A stretch of 64,000 bases of DNA from Scatophagus argus (lineage: Eukaryota > Chordata > Actinopteri > Scatophagidae). The stretch is from assembly GCF_020382885.2 (NCBI RefSeq), contig NC_058496.1:6688501-6752500 (forward strand), written 5' to 3'. Made by a program: the position numbers and the translations under genes. Under the pieces are notes generated by a model, which saw only the letters and a list, made by a program, of their open reading frames with translations, was not told where the DNA came from and ran no database searches. This document shows positions 50,838 to 64,000 of this stretch, in pieces (positions within the stretch are counted from its first letter, which is position 1; each line of letters opens with the position of its first letter).

Positions 50838-53800
50838 TTACACTGGCTTGAGGGAGGTGAGAGACTGTAGGATGGAGGGTTTCTCGTCTATGACGCGAAC
50901 CAGCAGGTTGTCGATGTACTCCTCGAGCTCAACGATCTTAGCGTCCTTCTTGGACAGGTCGGTTTGCTGCTTCACCACCAGTGTGATCAACTCTTCCTGT
51001 GTCAGCTGAGTGTAAGGTCCACTTCCCACCGAGTCAGCCACCTGAGGGGAGCGAGGAGAAGTGGATTCAGAAAAACTCAATCGGATCGGACGGATCGACT
51101 GAAAAACAACGCAAGTGGACTTTTTGATTACATTTTTTCCTGGTCAAAATGAATTTTCAGGCTCAATAATTCACATTGAAGCTGCCAGTCACAACAGTCA
51201 TTATTATTATTATTTTTTCACAAAGCTAATACTTCATTTGCATACTTCAAATGCCTGAGGATTAACTCAAAAAAGGCTGACTTATAAATAAAGGCTATAA
51301 ATAGATTTTTCATAACAAAAAAACCAAACAAACAACAACAACAACAAAAAAAGCCCAGACATGCTCCTCCAGGAAAATCCAATTAACTTGCTGTGAGGGG
51401 GTATGGCAACAAATCGGTTGGTGTTTTGGCCCCAGTCTGTTATTTACATCGACATGACAGTACCTGAATCTTCCCTGGTGTGCTGTCTTGGACCTTTATT
51501 TCTTTCACAGTAGGGGTGCTGAAGGGATGCTGGCTCTCAACTGAGCTCATGGGCTTCACAGGATGAGGCCTGGAAAGAAGGTTAGCATACATTATTAAAA
51601 AGTACATCAAAAAGATTACCGCACGCAAGTACAACAATATGCGCAAAGAAAATAAAAAAAATTGTCAATATTTTAAGCAGGAGAAAAAGAATTAGGGAAA
51701 CCTACTTATGCCAATGTGATAAAAAAAAATCCCACAAGTCATTACAATGAGAAACTTTATCCAAATTATTACTTAAGTATCTAAATAAATTCTTTGAGAA
51801 AATGTCCCCTTATAACAAATTATTTTAAGATATTAAGTCAACATTTTGATAATGCAGGATCTTGTTTTTTTATCACATTGATGGTAATACGTTTACATAA
51901 AGATCAAACAATCCAATCTAGTGTTTTGCAAATGTTACATTAATTAAACTCAAATGGAGGAAGGCTGCCAAGAAATCACAAGCTTCCAAAAACAGTCACG
52001 CCCAAGGTAAATCCCAACACCTTATCTGCGTTCCAATACAACATCAGCAGGTAGATGCCATGTGCAAAGTCCACATTGACAACCCGTTCAGTCTCACCTG
52101 CGTGGAGTTGAGGCTAGCCCACTTCCATTGCTACTCTGAGCACTGACAAGCTGAACCTCAGAGGGTGAGACCCATGCCCTCAACGGCATCTTTCCACCAG
52201 ACAAACCTCCTGCCTGATATTCTGGATCCTCCATAACTACCTGTAGGGGCTCTGAGGAGGTGGAAGCAGAGGATACAGCAAAAGGTACATCTCCGAATAG
52301 ATCCTCACTTCTATACCAATGGGTTTGTATTTTCGCATTAGGTTGAAGCTTTGGTGTGATAGAATCATTTGTGACATCTCTTGCAAAGAAGCCTTGATTA
52401 GTGGTTATGGCTGTTTCTTCTTTATATGCGGGTTCTTGTCGAGACTTGAAAGTCTTATCAGAGAAAGCTGAGGGCGAGGGAGTCTGGTTTCGTCTCTGAG
52501 AATTCCTTCTTTGGAAAGTGGGACTCGCTTCCTTTAAATCTTCATCTCTTTGCCTGTATTCACTGTGTTTTTTTGAATCGCTGCCATTATAAATAGTGAA
52601 TGGATCTGCTGGTTTAACTTGACTAAAAACGTTATTGAGATCATCTGCTGTCATTCCCCGATCTTCAAGTTTCTGCTCTTTTTGTACACTGCCTGTGAAA
52701 AGGACATCTGCGTCTTGGTTCTGCTGCACCTGTGTCCACGGGTCTTTGGAAAGAAGATCAGTGCTGGGGAATGGGTCAAACTCTGCAAATTTCTCCTGTG
52801 TCAACCTGCCATTATTGTCCATGCTGTTCATACTTGGACTAGGTAATCTTTGAATGTTACTGTTCAGAGAGCTCGCTGGTGTCACATCAGAATCTTCTTG
52901 TATTGACTCTATGACACTAACCCTCTGTCTGGGTTTGGCTCTGGGAGCCTCTTTGTCCACGCTGACGTACATGTTTCTGTGGTCATCTGTTGTTGAAGTA
53001 TTCCAGTCCATTTGGCTAGCTGGTCTGGGTGCAGGTGACATCATCCCAGCTCCATCACGAGACCTCAGTGAGAGACTTTCTCTGCTTGAAGCATCAGTGT
53101 TCACAGGTCCTGGTACTACAGATGGATTAGGCCTCGTGACAGACTGGTATACAACATTCTGGCTCTGCCTTTTATTGGAATCCACTACTGATTGAGGGTA
53201 TGGAGGTGTGGCAGATTTAGGGGGAGCTGGGGCAGGTACTTTTTTTGACGACACAGGCTTGGTCTCCTGAGGCTGCGTTTGATAATGCCTCACAGCTGAA
53301 CTCTCCTGAGGAAGTGAAGACCTAGGACTGGGTCCTTGCTCCTCTGGGCCGTCCACACTCATCTCTGGACCCAGAAATTCAGGTGGCGTGTCCCTGTGTC
53401 TCTGACTGACCTCAGCGATTATGTGGTCCCATCGAGTGTGCCCTTGCACTCCATGTCTCTTCTGAGGAAATAGGGTTTCATAATCAGGAAGTGGCAGAGA
53501 CGTTTTTTTGCGTTGCTGTGATCCATCTACCTCGATATGCGTAGGGTTGTTGATATCTCTGACAGGGCCCTGATTTTCAGTTTGGGTCCCATGCACTAGA
53601 GGCAAGGGTGGCTGGAGGGCTCTTTTCTTCTTATCTGCCATGGTGGGTGAAGATCCCACAGAAGACAAATTCTCTATTTTATCACGAGGAGAACCAGTTG
53701 GGATTTGACTTGAGTTTGGTGGTGCCAGGGATGAGTGGAGGTTGGAGAAAGTATCAGGAGAGTCAGAAGGGACACTAGAGAGGGTGGACTCAGAGGTGGT

Positions 53801-56800
53801 TGGGGAAGGACACAGCTGACTGGGGGTTTGGCAGTCAGTGGATTCAGACTTCGGAGACTGAGCCAATCTGCCAAGGAGTGAAGACAAAGGCCTACAGGTC
53901 AGTGTGACCATCACATTACCTAAAGTCATTTCCACCAGTGTACAACCCGTCACCAATTTCACTAGCAACTCACATCAACAAGCCCATCAACAAAAAATTC
54001 ACACCCACAACCTCAGAATTTAGTTCAACATTTTCTTGACTCTTAAAATCTTTTCAAAATCTGCACTAGACAAGGCTTCCATTAAATATGGCAAAATCAT
54101 TTTCATTGGCCAACCTACAGACAGACCTTGTAAGAGTCACATGTCTTGTGGTTAGACTTTCTATTTTTAGCTTTGACTTGTTCACATTGAGAAATTTTAG
54201 CTGTTCAGTGAGAAACAATGTAACATGTCTGCTTTACGATTATCCCACTTAGGTTTTAGGTAGACCAACATGGCATCAAAATATAACATAATACACCACA
54301 ATTAAATAACACAGACCTCTTTAGATGGCTATGCTAGAAAACATTCTTGAAAACAAGAACCTGTGTAACATTAATGACCATAACAAGCAAAGGTCCCTTA
54401 CCATCATGATTCAAATATGAAAAATCCAGTCCAATCCAGTCAACAAACAACTATTAATAAAAAATTCTAAAAATAAAATATAAGCACCCAAGAAGTCCAC
54501 AAAGAAGGTAAGACTGTGGCTCAGTCACTCCTTATGAGCCCTGCTCAGTCCACAACCTGTTCTACAACACCGTCACAGACACAAACCACACCCAGATTCT
54601 CATCTGTGCAGAGACCAAACTGGTCAAACAAGTCCAACAACCCCAGGCCGGAATTCAAAGTTTTGGTCACAAGGTTGAGTCAATGTGGACAGAAACAAGA
54701 TGGAAAGTTGTGAAATTGATTAAAAATGAATGAACAGGTGCTATTGTTAAATAACTCAAGTGTCTTACTTGTGCATGGATAAGAGAGAAGCATTTTTTCT
54801 ACTTTGCAAATAGTGTTAGACCTTTTTGGCCTTTTTCTGTTAAGTAATGAGTCCATAACAACAAAAAGGGAACAGTGTGTGTGGTTTTGGAGGCAATATT
54901 CAAATTCCAGTCAAGCAAGTCTGAGAATAGTGTGACTGCAAGGAACCACTAGCGTTCCCAGTATCATAACATTGGCATAACAGTAACATTATTACGTAAC
55001 ATAAATAATGTTAATGTGCAAGTGTGTTGAGACTACAGAGAAGAACGCCTACCTGGGTTTGACTGCAGACACTTTGGCAGTGCGGTTGAGGAAGACCATG
55101 GCAGAGGGGACTGGTGGGTTGCGGTTGGATTTCTGATGATCCTCTGAGCTAACTGGAGGATCGGAGCTGAGGGGGATGTCCTCAAACGGGTTGGTGGAGT
55201 GGTGGGAGATGTGTTGATCGGGCTCTCTGTGAGGGGCTTGTGTGGCTAGCTCCTCTTTAGTGTGCTGATGTGCCTCCTCCTTTTTCTCCTCCTTCTTTCG
55301 GATCATTCCAAACAGAGATGTCAGCCTTTCGCTCATGGAGGCCTCTTCCTGTCGTTTCTGCTCCTCTACTCTGCGACGCTCCTCCTCAAGCTTCTGTTTT
55401 TCTGCTGCTTCCAGCATCCTGCGTTCTTCCTCTTGCTTCCTTCTCTCTTCCTCCTCCTCCTTCTGTTTCTTCCTCCTTGCTTCATCCTCAAGGAAGCGTC
55501 TCTTCCTCTCCTGTTCCTCTTGGTGTCTGCGCTCCTCTTCCTGCTTCAGTCTCTTGGCTTCTATCCTGTATTTCTCCTCTTCCTCCAGCCTCTTGGCCTC
55601 TGCTATGCGCCTTTCTTCTGCCAGCCTTCTTTCCTCCTCCTCTTGATGGCGCTGTTGCTCCAGTACTGCCCTGTCTGACTCTATCTGTAGGGAGGAAACA
55701 GCTTTAGAGGGATCTGCATCAGAGGTGTGTTTGCGGACGTCCTCCACAGATCCTTGGCCCGAGCTGTTCAGACTCACAGTAGAACCACTCTTGGACTCTG
55801 TCTCCTCGGCATACACATGGCTGCCATTGATGCACAGGTTGTTCACGTCATTGTTGCTCTGCTTGGAGCGACCCAGAAACGACAAAGGACCCTGAGACGC
55901 CTTGCTGTCAGAGCTGCCTGTTCGCTTGTGTCCCAGGAATTTGAATTTCTTTTTCACTGTGGGAGGACAGACAGTGAAGAATGATGTCATTGTAGACATG
56001 CAAAGCATCAATATTTACCTGCACTATGCAGTGCAGGGACAACAGAACAGTCAACACAGAGTACACAATGAGTGTAGAAAGATTAAGTTACCTTCAGGAG
56101 AGTCTACATTGAGGCCAGATGAGCGGCTGCCACTGACAGATGAATTTTTGTCTGGGAGAGTCCCCAGTGTAGACATGGACTGCGACATATTGCGCTGCAA
56201 GTTAGATTTGGGAGCAAGAAGTGTTTTGAGCTTTGATTTCTTTTTCACTTCTGGAGACTGACTGAGTGACTGTGCATCAGCCTCCGCCTCACTGTCTGTG
56301 AGGACCTGGCTGACAGAAGGAACAATAGCTGAGGCAGAGTCAGAGAAGCCATCCTTTTTCTTCCCACGAACTTTGTCCTTAAGCTTGGAGATGCGGGAGC
56401 GTGGTTTGTCCTGCATAGAAAGGTCAAACATGCTAGCTGACATGTTGTTTCTCATAAACTGGACATCTAGCAGCACCTCCCCTCGTGGCTTGTCCTCTTT
56501 TCCAGACTTGTCCACCAGCTTGAACCAACTGCAAATGACAGACAAAAATGAATCTGATGTTAAAGAATTTTTGCAAGATCATAGGAATTTCCTGAAAATA
56601 AATAACAGGATTTTTAAACTTTAAACTCTGGTATCTTGTTTATTGCACTGCAATAAACCCAGATTTTATCAGGTAATTTAGCCTCACATTCACCCTTAAA
56701 GACTAATTTTCCCCAGTGCAATAAAAACATGGCAGTAGGGTGTGACATTTCCTCTTGACATCAATACATTTAACTTGGTTTCAACACAATGAAACAGTAT

Positions 56801-59800
56801 AAGACGGATTACTGCCTTAGTATCAAGATAAACGTCACTCTAAAAATTGTATGAAACAAGTAGATTTGTACAGGAACCAGCTGAAATAGTTTAATTACGG
56901 TTGCAAATGACACAGTGTCTCTGATAAAGTTAGATAAATTAGTTAGATCAGTAAAAACTAACTTCTGATTGATTATATTATTCATCAATAGTAGTATCAA
57001 TAATAGTAGTGTGTACAACAATCACTCTTTCTGGCTTGCCATGCTTTCATAAAGAGTTAATTAATTAGGTGTTTGACTGGAAATAATGAACTGATTGATT
57101 GACTTTGGTTGAAGGGTCATTTAGTCCATTGTGTTCAAACTCTCATAAATTTACTCTTTTACACAATAATCTGTCTCTGGATTGGCCCCACAACAGTGCC
57201 CTGTAAACAAATCAATGTATATTCCCAATTAAATTGGGATTAAATGAGGTTAAATGCAAGCATACAGTAAATAAATTCCTAACATAAATGTTCTGGTTCC
57301 TAATAGCTCTAACTTTAAATGCTTCAAATTTACTGGTGTTAGCTCACTGTGTCTTGACAGACATGAGACAGATAGGTGTCATTAACCCGCGTACAGTTTG
57401 TTCCAGTTCCTGTTGGCAGCAAAATGCCAAGCACAGATAAAGCCTGACAATTACTGCTTTGTTGAGGCTCCCGTCATGTCCTCTCTGTTGCACAGGATTA
57501 GCACTTATTGTCTGCAGGGGAAAGCTAGGAGCGTTCTGGAGAGTCCTTTTAAAACCACGACAAAACAAGCAATTAGTGCCATTACATACTGACTCTCTCT
57601 GCTTGTAATTAAAGCCCTACTATTATTAGATGTACCAATACTGTCGCAGAAGTGCCCATTATAGGAAGCTTTTCCCCTTTTATACAACCAGTGGCACCCA
57701 TTTCTCCACACTGAGTTCACCTTTTCGACACTGACCACACAGTTTTCTTAGCTGACGTGCAGCTAAGCACAATCTAACATGCAAAATGCACTCTGGCGAC
57801 CTAAACACTTCATACACACCTCAGGATCAACACTGCCAAAATTTGTTTCAACATTTGTCTCGCAGCTGTAACCCTTTATCACTCATTACACAAGTCCAAA
57901 AACCCCACTAATTAAAACACTTGGAATTACAAAATGTATCACTATCGTCTTGACAGGATTAATTTATAAACCAAGATTTCAAATAGGTCACATCCTCACT
58001 GTGTAGACTGTGGTACGTACCTGCATATCTCATAGTAATTAATCAGACATGCTGTAACACACTTCACAGACTTTGTTTGCAAAGAGTTATTCCAAGGGCT
58101 CAATTAAAGTGAAGTAATTCCATTAATGCAATACAAAATGTACTTGTTACGTGTAGCTACAGATACAGAAATACAACAGTGTCAGTCAATCCTGTCCTCT
58201 GCAGTTCTCATCAACATCCTCTCTTGCAAAACACCTGCAGAAGAATCGTTCTGATGCCTGATCCTTCCCTGACAACTTTCTGCAGACGTGTCCACACATT
58301 CACTCAGCATTCACTGTGTCCAAGATCACATGGCTGCTGGTCATAAACCTTCCAACTCCTTGAGGACAAGAATTCCTCTGTGGAGTATCCATCCTGGGAT
58401 GGGCCGTAAACCACGCTGAGACAAGAGGAGAAACTCCACATCGTCAATTCAAATTACAAAATGTTCTGAGTATGGATAAGCAAACAGCTCACAGATTTTC
58501 TGTTATTACAGCAATGAGAAGACATGTGCAACAATGACATCAACTGTGCCAAGTGTGTGAAGAAAAAGTGAACTCTTTCAAATGCCACAGTATAAAAAAC
58601 AAAACAAAAAAAAAACTGCAAAGGGCACTGTGTGATTTCTGCTTTGCAGAATAACATCCGGGCCCTTCTGAGGTGCAGTCTGCCTTGTAGGAGATAAACT
58701 GAGGTATAATGAAGAAACCTGTTGTGAGAGATCCATAATATGTATTATGATAATTGTTAATTATCTGCTTCGCAAGGTTGATACCGATAACAGATAAATT
58801 CACATTTTTGGATTTTAAAAAGCGGTTCATAACCCGTAGTTATGTACACGTGAGGGTAAGGCAAAGATGCAATTAGGGAAGTGGGATAATTTAATATTCC
58901 ATTGCTCAAATAAGATTTGCTGTTGAAGCGCATTTGTGGAAAATATACTGCATTTTGCAGGGTGGGGTCTTCCTCTGAAACTGTAAAAAAAACAGTCTAC
59001 ACTGTGTGTCTCAACCAGGTGCAGCAGTTTGACGTCACGAGTGCGATAACAGCGTGCAGCGCTCGTTCTTCTTCTTTTTCTTCTTTTCTGTTCTCTTTAT
59101 TAGCAGATTACAAACAACCTTTAAAGGTGCATTCTGCCAACTACTGTTGTGTGTAAACACTGTGCATAGTCAACAAAAGAAATTTGGCTTGCATTACCGA
59201 ATCTCTTCGTCAGCCATAACTTCCCATTATCGCGTTGATAATTTATCGTTTCCATATACGTGCTCCATGCACTGAATTCGAACATGGGTTTAAGGAAGGT
59301 GTAGCATTGGCCACACATTGATCTATGGTTCATATGGAGCTTACGGTATTCGTCCAGTATTCACTTTAGTGTCATGTACTGCAGCAGAAATTCAGACAAG
59401 CTCTCTTGAGGATAAAAGCCAGGAAACAAGCCTGGGAGTGAACCAACATTCCTCAAACAGTCTCCAGCATGCAGGGAGGTGCTGTGTAGTATGTGATGTA
59501 ATGAAAGTTATGCTGAGCTAGTTCAAACACCCCTCTTTTCCCACCCTAAACCAAGTATGCCAAAACAAACAATCACTGAAAAAGTCTGAGCACAAGGACA
59601 GCAAGGTCACACTTTCTCAGGCGAGTCAAGAAACTGCTGGTTGTTCTCTTGTCTATGTGAATTACAGCAGAGGATGCACCCATAGTAGACTGTCGGGACA
59701 CAATGCATTGTTGTGGCTAGCAACAGACGGACAGACGGACAGGGTGTTCTGTTCTGTTCAGTTAGCACCACATGCACATTGTCACTGGTCCTGCTGGACA

Positions 59801-62583
59801 GGTTCTCTCTGTTAACTGTCAAGGGCACTTTTCATGTCTCATGTGTAATGATTAACAGGAAAGGCTGCACTTATACTCTCAGTTGACACCAGAATGGATA
59901 CAGCCAACAAAATGCAGGTGTGTCAACAGTGCACATAAAGAGACTTCTACAAAATATTGGTTTAACACTCGTGGTTTTCAAGGATAGACAATTAATAAAA
60001 AAATCTTCTCAAAGCCAGAGCAGGAACATTGACAAATTCTTTTAGTTTTTTGTTAATAAAATAAATATTTTGGCTCAGGCATGTGAACAAATAAACCTGA
60101 TTTTTAGAACTGCCTGCATTTTGTTGTAATTATTTAACTAACTGAATACCAAATAAAACAAGTTATTTGAAGTTGTCAACTTTGTCTTGAGGAAATTCTG
60201 ACCATGGCAATTTTGAATGATTTTCCAACATTTTATAACAAGAAAATACATTGCCTGAACAAATATGCAGAAGATTATCCACCTGCATATAATCTGAAAC
60301 TAATCCAGTAAATAGTTACCTAGTTGTTTATCTTTCTGTCTGATGTTCTGTGGCAGTTAATGACTCATATTCTCACACGAATTCGATCTTTTTGGGCCTA
60401 TAACCTCATTTCATCTCCAATATGCTCTATTGTATGAGAGGCAACAGCAGAGCTTCCTTTCACTAGAATAACTAAGTCCTCGATGTCACACCCCGTATCA
60501 GCACCACAGAGAAGCAGGAGAGTAATTGAACACCACGCGCTTCAAGGCGAAAACAGCAACATCTAATACCCAGCCTGCATAATGGGCCTTAAAGGAGACA
60601 CAGAGAGGAAAGCCAAGCGAGGAGCGTGAAGGAGCTCAGACTTGGACAAAACAAGGAATGAACTTTGTCATTAAAGTGTAAACACTTCTTAAACAGACAC
60701 GAGATAACGTTTCAGATAAAACGGTAAAATAATCAAGTAATGAGGTCATACTAGACGAAGGCTGTCCTTGGTTGAATGATTACTGAAAGCTACCATCACG
60801 TCACTCGGTCTTTACCAAAGGTCATTTCATAATTAAAGGCCACGTTCAGAGAGGTTTCCCAGTTGAGAGAGTCTATATTAAACTACCTTTGTTTTCAAAA
60901 CTTCTCTTACATAACAGGGAGTGTGTATCCCAATTCAAACACAAATGCAATGCTTTATTTTAATTGTTGTTACACCCAAGTTACACCCATGCTACGTCAA
61001 ACCACACATGTCATCCTGACTCATGTAGCATATCTGGGTGTGAGCAGAGCCAATCTAGTAAATAGCCCTGAAGAATGTGCAAGATTAGCAGCACCAACGT
61101 GAGAAAATTATTTCCAATTTAGACCTCCATCACCACAAAGCTGACAGTGACAGAGCTGAGTTCACACCAAGTTATGAAGCGACAGACGAAAAGAGAGAAG
61201 ACTGTGGGAAGCGCTGAAATTTGAATAATGCAGGACTGTTTTGTCATCATCTCCACAGTTTCTGCTTTTCCTCTCAGTCACCGATAAGAGAGGTGAGGGA
61301 AGATAGTTATAGTATTTTTCATTTTATGACGTGTGCGGTGTTCTCCGTATCTGGAGTATACACAAAAGGTGTCCTGAAAACACTGCATAATTTATTTGAT
61401 CTACTAATCTTTGAAATTTAACTCCAATGGCCAGTGTAACGCAGAGAAAACACAAGGACTGATTAATAATTTACTGCTAGGTTTCATGGTTTACGCATAC
61501 GTGAAAATCAAGGAATGATTTTAATGATCTGAGGCACTGCATAACTGCAAAAATGTACAGAGGGTTAATATGCCGCATTTTAAGTTGGTATGTAACCACT
61601 GCTCGTGAACAAGAAATCGTAAAAATTATTCATATTTGGACTAATCTAAATAACCACCAGACTGTCATGACAATAATAATCACAATCAGTTCTCTCTTCT
61701 TAAAAGTAAAAGCCACAACTGAAAACATTGATTTATTCAAACATTTTGATTTGCTATGTCAGTCACCATAACATTAAGGATAGTTTAGCAGTGAAAACTT
61801 TTTTAAGGGATCCTTCAAAGGGTGCACGTGGGGGAGGGGCAACCTAATGTTTGTTTATTTGCAGACTGCAGTTTAACCATGCGTTTAAGTTCTATGAGGT
61901 CTTCTAAAGCCCAACATTACAGTACGTGGTATAGGTATATGAATAGACTATTTTCATTTTGCAAAGTTTGCAGAAACTCTTTCAGAGGTGATGCTCCACT
62001 GTAAACAAACAGGAATTCAGGTTAAAGAAGTCAGAGAAAATAAAAACAAACAAACAAACAAAAAACATTAAGTCCTGCGTTGTTAGTCTGAATCTGTGGA
62101 TCATTTTCTGTAACTCTTAACTCCAACAAATAGCCTGGAACACTGGGATGACTGGGATAGCTTACACTAGCATCAAGTAAATGTTGTGAGCAAGTCTGAA
62201 ACATGTTAGGTCCACATAACAGTGGTGACTTACTCTGTCTTTTTGCGAGATCTGTTGTCATGAAGAGCCAGTAAATTTATCACAGCTTGTCCCAAGAACT
62301 TGTCGAGTCCCACTTGCGCCCGGTGCATTACGATGATATACAGTGTGCAGCGTTCAGCGTTACCCGGGTGGAAAAGCGGCAGGTCAAACGAAGCCTCTTC
62401 TTTCCACACTGGAGAGACGGTTTTCTCAGCCACAGAGGTAGAAAACTTGTCTTTGGCCACCTGGATGATGGCATAGGCGTCGTTGGTGCCATTCTTGCCC
62501 TTGACGCGCAGGCTCCGTGCTTGATGCACCGTTACCTGGACACTCGTAGGAAACCACTGCTGGCTCTGGTCGGCCAGAGACAT
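50838..62583 (-). CDS. rab11fip1: Rab11 family-interacting protein 1 (class I Rab11-FIP)
   Basis: A Rab11 effector on recycling endosomes that sorts receptors back to the surface. Six minus-strand exons join in frame: 62583-62234, 56528-56092, 55956-55053, 53891-52098, 51569-51464 and 51041-50838. They give 1,264 residues, close to long mammalian RAB11FIP1. An N-terminal C2 domain covers about residues 9-142 across exons 1-2. Conserved family blocks follow: FMRNNMSASMFDLSM (141-155) and NNLCINGSHVY (301-311). An uninterrupted Glu/Arg/Lys-rich helix spans about 359-494, and there is an NPFEDI motif at 517-522 (NPF motifs bind EHD proteins). A long, probably disordered Ser/Pro-rich exon 4 covers about 565-1161. 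The C-terminal Rab11-binding coiled coil contains YIDNLLVRV (1239-1247). Intron 1 is 5.7 kb. Confidence 0.92.
53892..55052 (-). other. Intron 3 of rab11fip1
   Basis: 1.16 kb, AT-rich, bounded by gtaggc and a ctgtag acceptor on the minus strand. The short plus-strand ORF at 54516-54713 has no support. Nothing else was seen. Confidence 0.7.
56529..62233 (-). other. Intron 1 of rab11fip1
   Basis: 5.7 kb between the two C2-domain exons (donor gtaagt, acceptor ttgcag on minus). Many short ORFs on both strands; none has a domain or splice context. No repeat boundary was recognised. Confidence 0.65.
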
Positions 62584-62599
62584 CGCGAAAGTCCGTTAA

Positions 62600-63120
62600 G
62601 CTTTACCAAAAGTTTATCCGAACTGTGTTACAAACTAGCTTGCGACGTGTGGCCGTTGGTTAACCTTTTCCTGAACTCCGTTTTTCTGTTTTTCACCTTC
62701 AGTGTCCTCTGTGGCTGGAGGTTTTAGGTCACGTAGCTGGATTCCAGTTCGGGAAGCTCAGTTTGATGTCGTAATACTTTTCCCTCCTCTTCGTAACGTC
62801 ATACCTAAGCCCCCGATAACACTTGAGCTAACACTCGTTTAACCACCTTAATGCGGGTACTAGCCTGTGTAAGCCAACTAGAACATCACTGCAGTGCGGC
62901 TAATGCCTTGAATAGCCTTCCGTGAAAACAGTTCCCTTTATTTGCCTTCCTCAAGCTAGTAAAACAACTCACTTCCCTGATAATATGAGTTCCCACCCAT
63001 ACTCTACATACGCCAGTCTGATTGGCTAATATTTCTGTCAGTGTTTTTGGAGGCTGTCAGTGATTGGATGATGGAGCGGGAGGCGTTAAGATGTCGCGGA
63101 CCGTTAAGCAGCATTGCCAG
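62600..63120 (-). promoter_or_regulatory. Candidate rab11fip1 promoter region
   Basis: Lies directly upstream of the minus-strand ATG at 62583 and is richer in CpG than its surroundings. Two CCAAT boxes in the gene's orientation (ATTGG on plus at 63021-63025 and 63063-63067) lie about 440-480 bases upstream of the ATG. No TATA box was seen. A second gene on the right using the same region is possible but none is visible to the end of the window. Confidence 0.4.
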
Positions 63121-63179
63121 ACACTGATCCGGGATCAGTTTACCCTCGAAAAAGGTTATAGCAGCTTCAGATAGGACGA

Positions 63180-64000
63180 CATTTAATTCTGAACTGAGTC
63201 CAGTGATTCTAATTTAGAAGTTAATTTTCACACTTTATTTTTGGTCAAAAATTGAAAAAATGTATTATTGAAGAAAAAGACTGGCTTCAAAAATATCTAA
63301 TGGAAACAAAAGGAAATTGAGTTGTAGTGGACCTAAGGTATATGAACCTCTAAAAATCTCAATTTCTTTTTAAGAGGATTGTTTTGCGCAAAGATAAAAT
63401 GGTAGTGTTATTTGTTTGAGGAAGCTCAAGGAACAGTATGATGAGGTTATGACTTATGGCGTTATAACTCTATTATCTCTTACTGTCATCTTAATATCTA
63501 GAACTTGATCTTTCCACCAGCACTCCATCCAATAAAAATATTCCTTTGATGATGATTGTTGGTTGATCATTACCACAGCATAAAGTTAAGAATCAAATGT
63601 TTCACATAACAACAGCTTTAGTTGGCTTGCGTTCTCGGCAAAAAAGAGTACACAGCACAGACTGAAGTGAATAAGGCTGGGATATTTTGCAGAAATTAAC
63701 ATTCACTTATAAATAATTGGAAATATCAATTGTAAATAAGAAAACAGTTGACATTTGCATCATCCTTCATCAACATAGCAAGCATTTTTCACACATTAGA
63801 AAAAAAATCAATGAGAAATAAATTATTATGATGAAGTGTCTTATAATACTTGCATACACCCTACAACATAGGAGCTATTAACAAAACCTACTGATACAAA
63901 GGCAAAGTCAAGATTAGATCTAAACTCAGCCATTGAAAGAAGGTTTGCACAGATATCTACACCAGATGCATGAAGTGCCTGAACATGTGACATTGAAATT
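63180..64000. other. Intergenic DNA at window end, no gene seen
   Basis: AT-rich sequence with only very short ORFs and no recognised repeat. Confidence 0.5.

Noticed and set aside
55262..55707. Long plus-strand ORFs rich in Leu, Ser, Phe and Pro
   Set aside because: They are the antisense of the Glu/Arg/Lys-rich helix of rab11fip1; the purine bias of the coding strand removes stops on the other.
63091..63174. 27-codon ORF in a CpG-containing context at the right edge of the rab11fip1 promoter
   Set aside because: Ends at a stop with no donor site, no recognisable protein and no downstream exon in the window.

Overview
The window looks like nuclear DNA of a ray-finned (teleost, probably percomorph) fish. 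It has AT-rich intergenic DNA, spliced genes with GT/AG introns, four vertebrate-type proteins, and dispersed repeats typical of fish genomes: tRNA-like SINEs, a Tc1-type transposon remnant, fold-back/MITE elements and GATA-anchored repeat tails. There is no sign of prokaryotic, CRISPR or prophage content. Positions come from reading the sequence directly. Family names come from remembered protein motifs, not from a database search.

Layout. Positions 1-17,000 hold no gene I can support; they contain a SINE, microsatellites, dispersed repeats and two near-perfect hairpins. A single-exon beta-adrenergic receptor (adrb3-like, +) lies at 18,047-19,336 behind a GA-repeat leader with short upstream ORFs. 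Positions 19,560-32,370 are intergenic and rich in repeats: a SINE fragment, a 233-bp segment duplicated 1.36 kb downstream, a long inverted-repeat element interrupted by the second copy, and a dead Tc1 remnant. An eight-exon aspartate-aminotransferase-like gene (got1l1-like, +) spans 32,377-37,517. After an intergenic stretch containing a (TA)n-invaded MITE, a second MITE and a SINE with a perfect 12-bp target-site duplication, a two-exon prolactin-releasing-peptide receptor (prlhr2-like, +) lies at 46,482-48,547. Convergent to it, the six-exon rab11fip1 gene (-) spans 50,838-62,583, with its probable promoter beyond 62,600.

How the genes relate. Adrb3 and Prlhr2 are class-A GPCRs. Rab11fip1 is a Rab11 effector of the recycling endosome that handles membrane receptors. 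Got1l1 is an aminotransferase-fold protein. They are unlikely to form a pathway; their proximity is ancestral synteny. Human 8p11.23 carries RAB11FIP1-GOT1L1-ADRB3, and human 10q24-q26 carries the paralogues GOT1, ADRB1, PRLHR and RAB11FIP2. This window therefore preserves, compactly, one copy of a block duplicated in early vertebrates.

The most notable observation is that the reconstructed Got1l1-like protein (431 residues) keeps a full-length open aminotransferase fold but has lost nearly every PLP- and substrate-binding residue, including the Schiff-base lysine (now His279). It reads as an intact pseudoenzyme.
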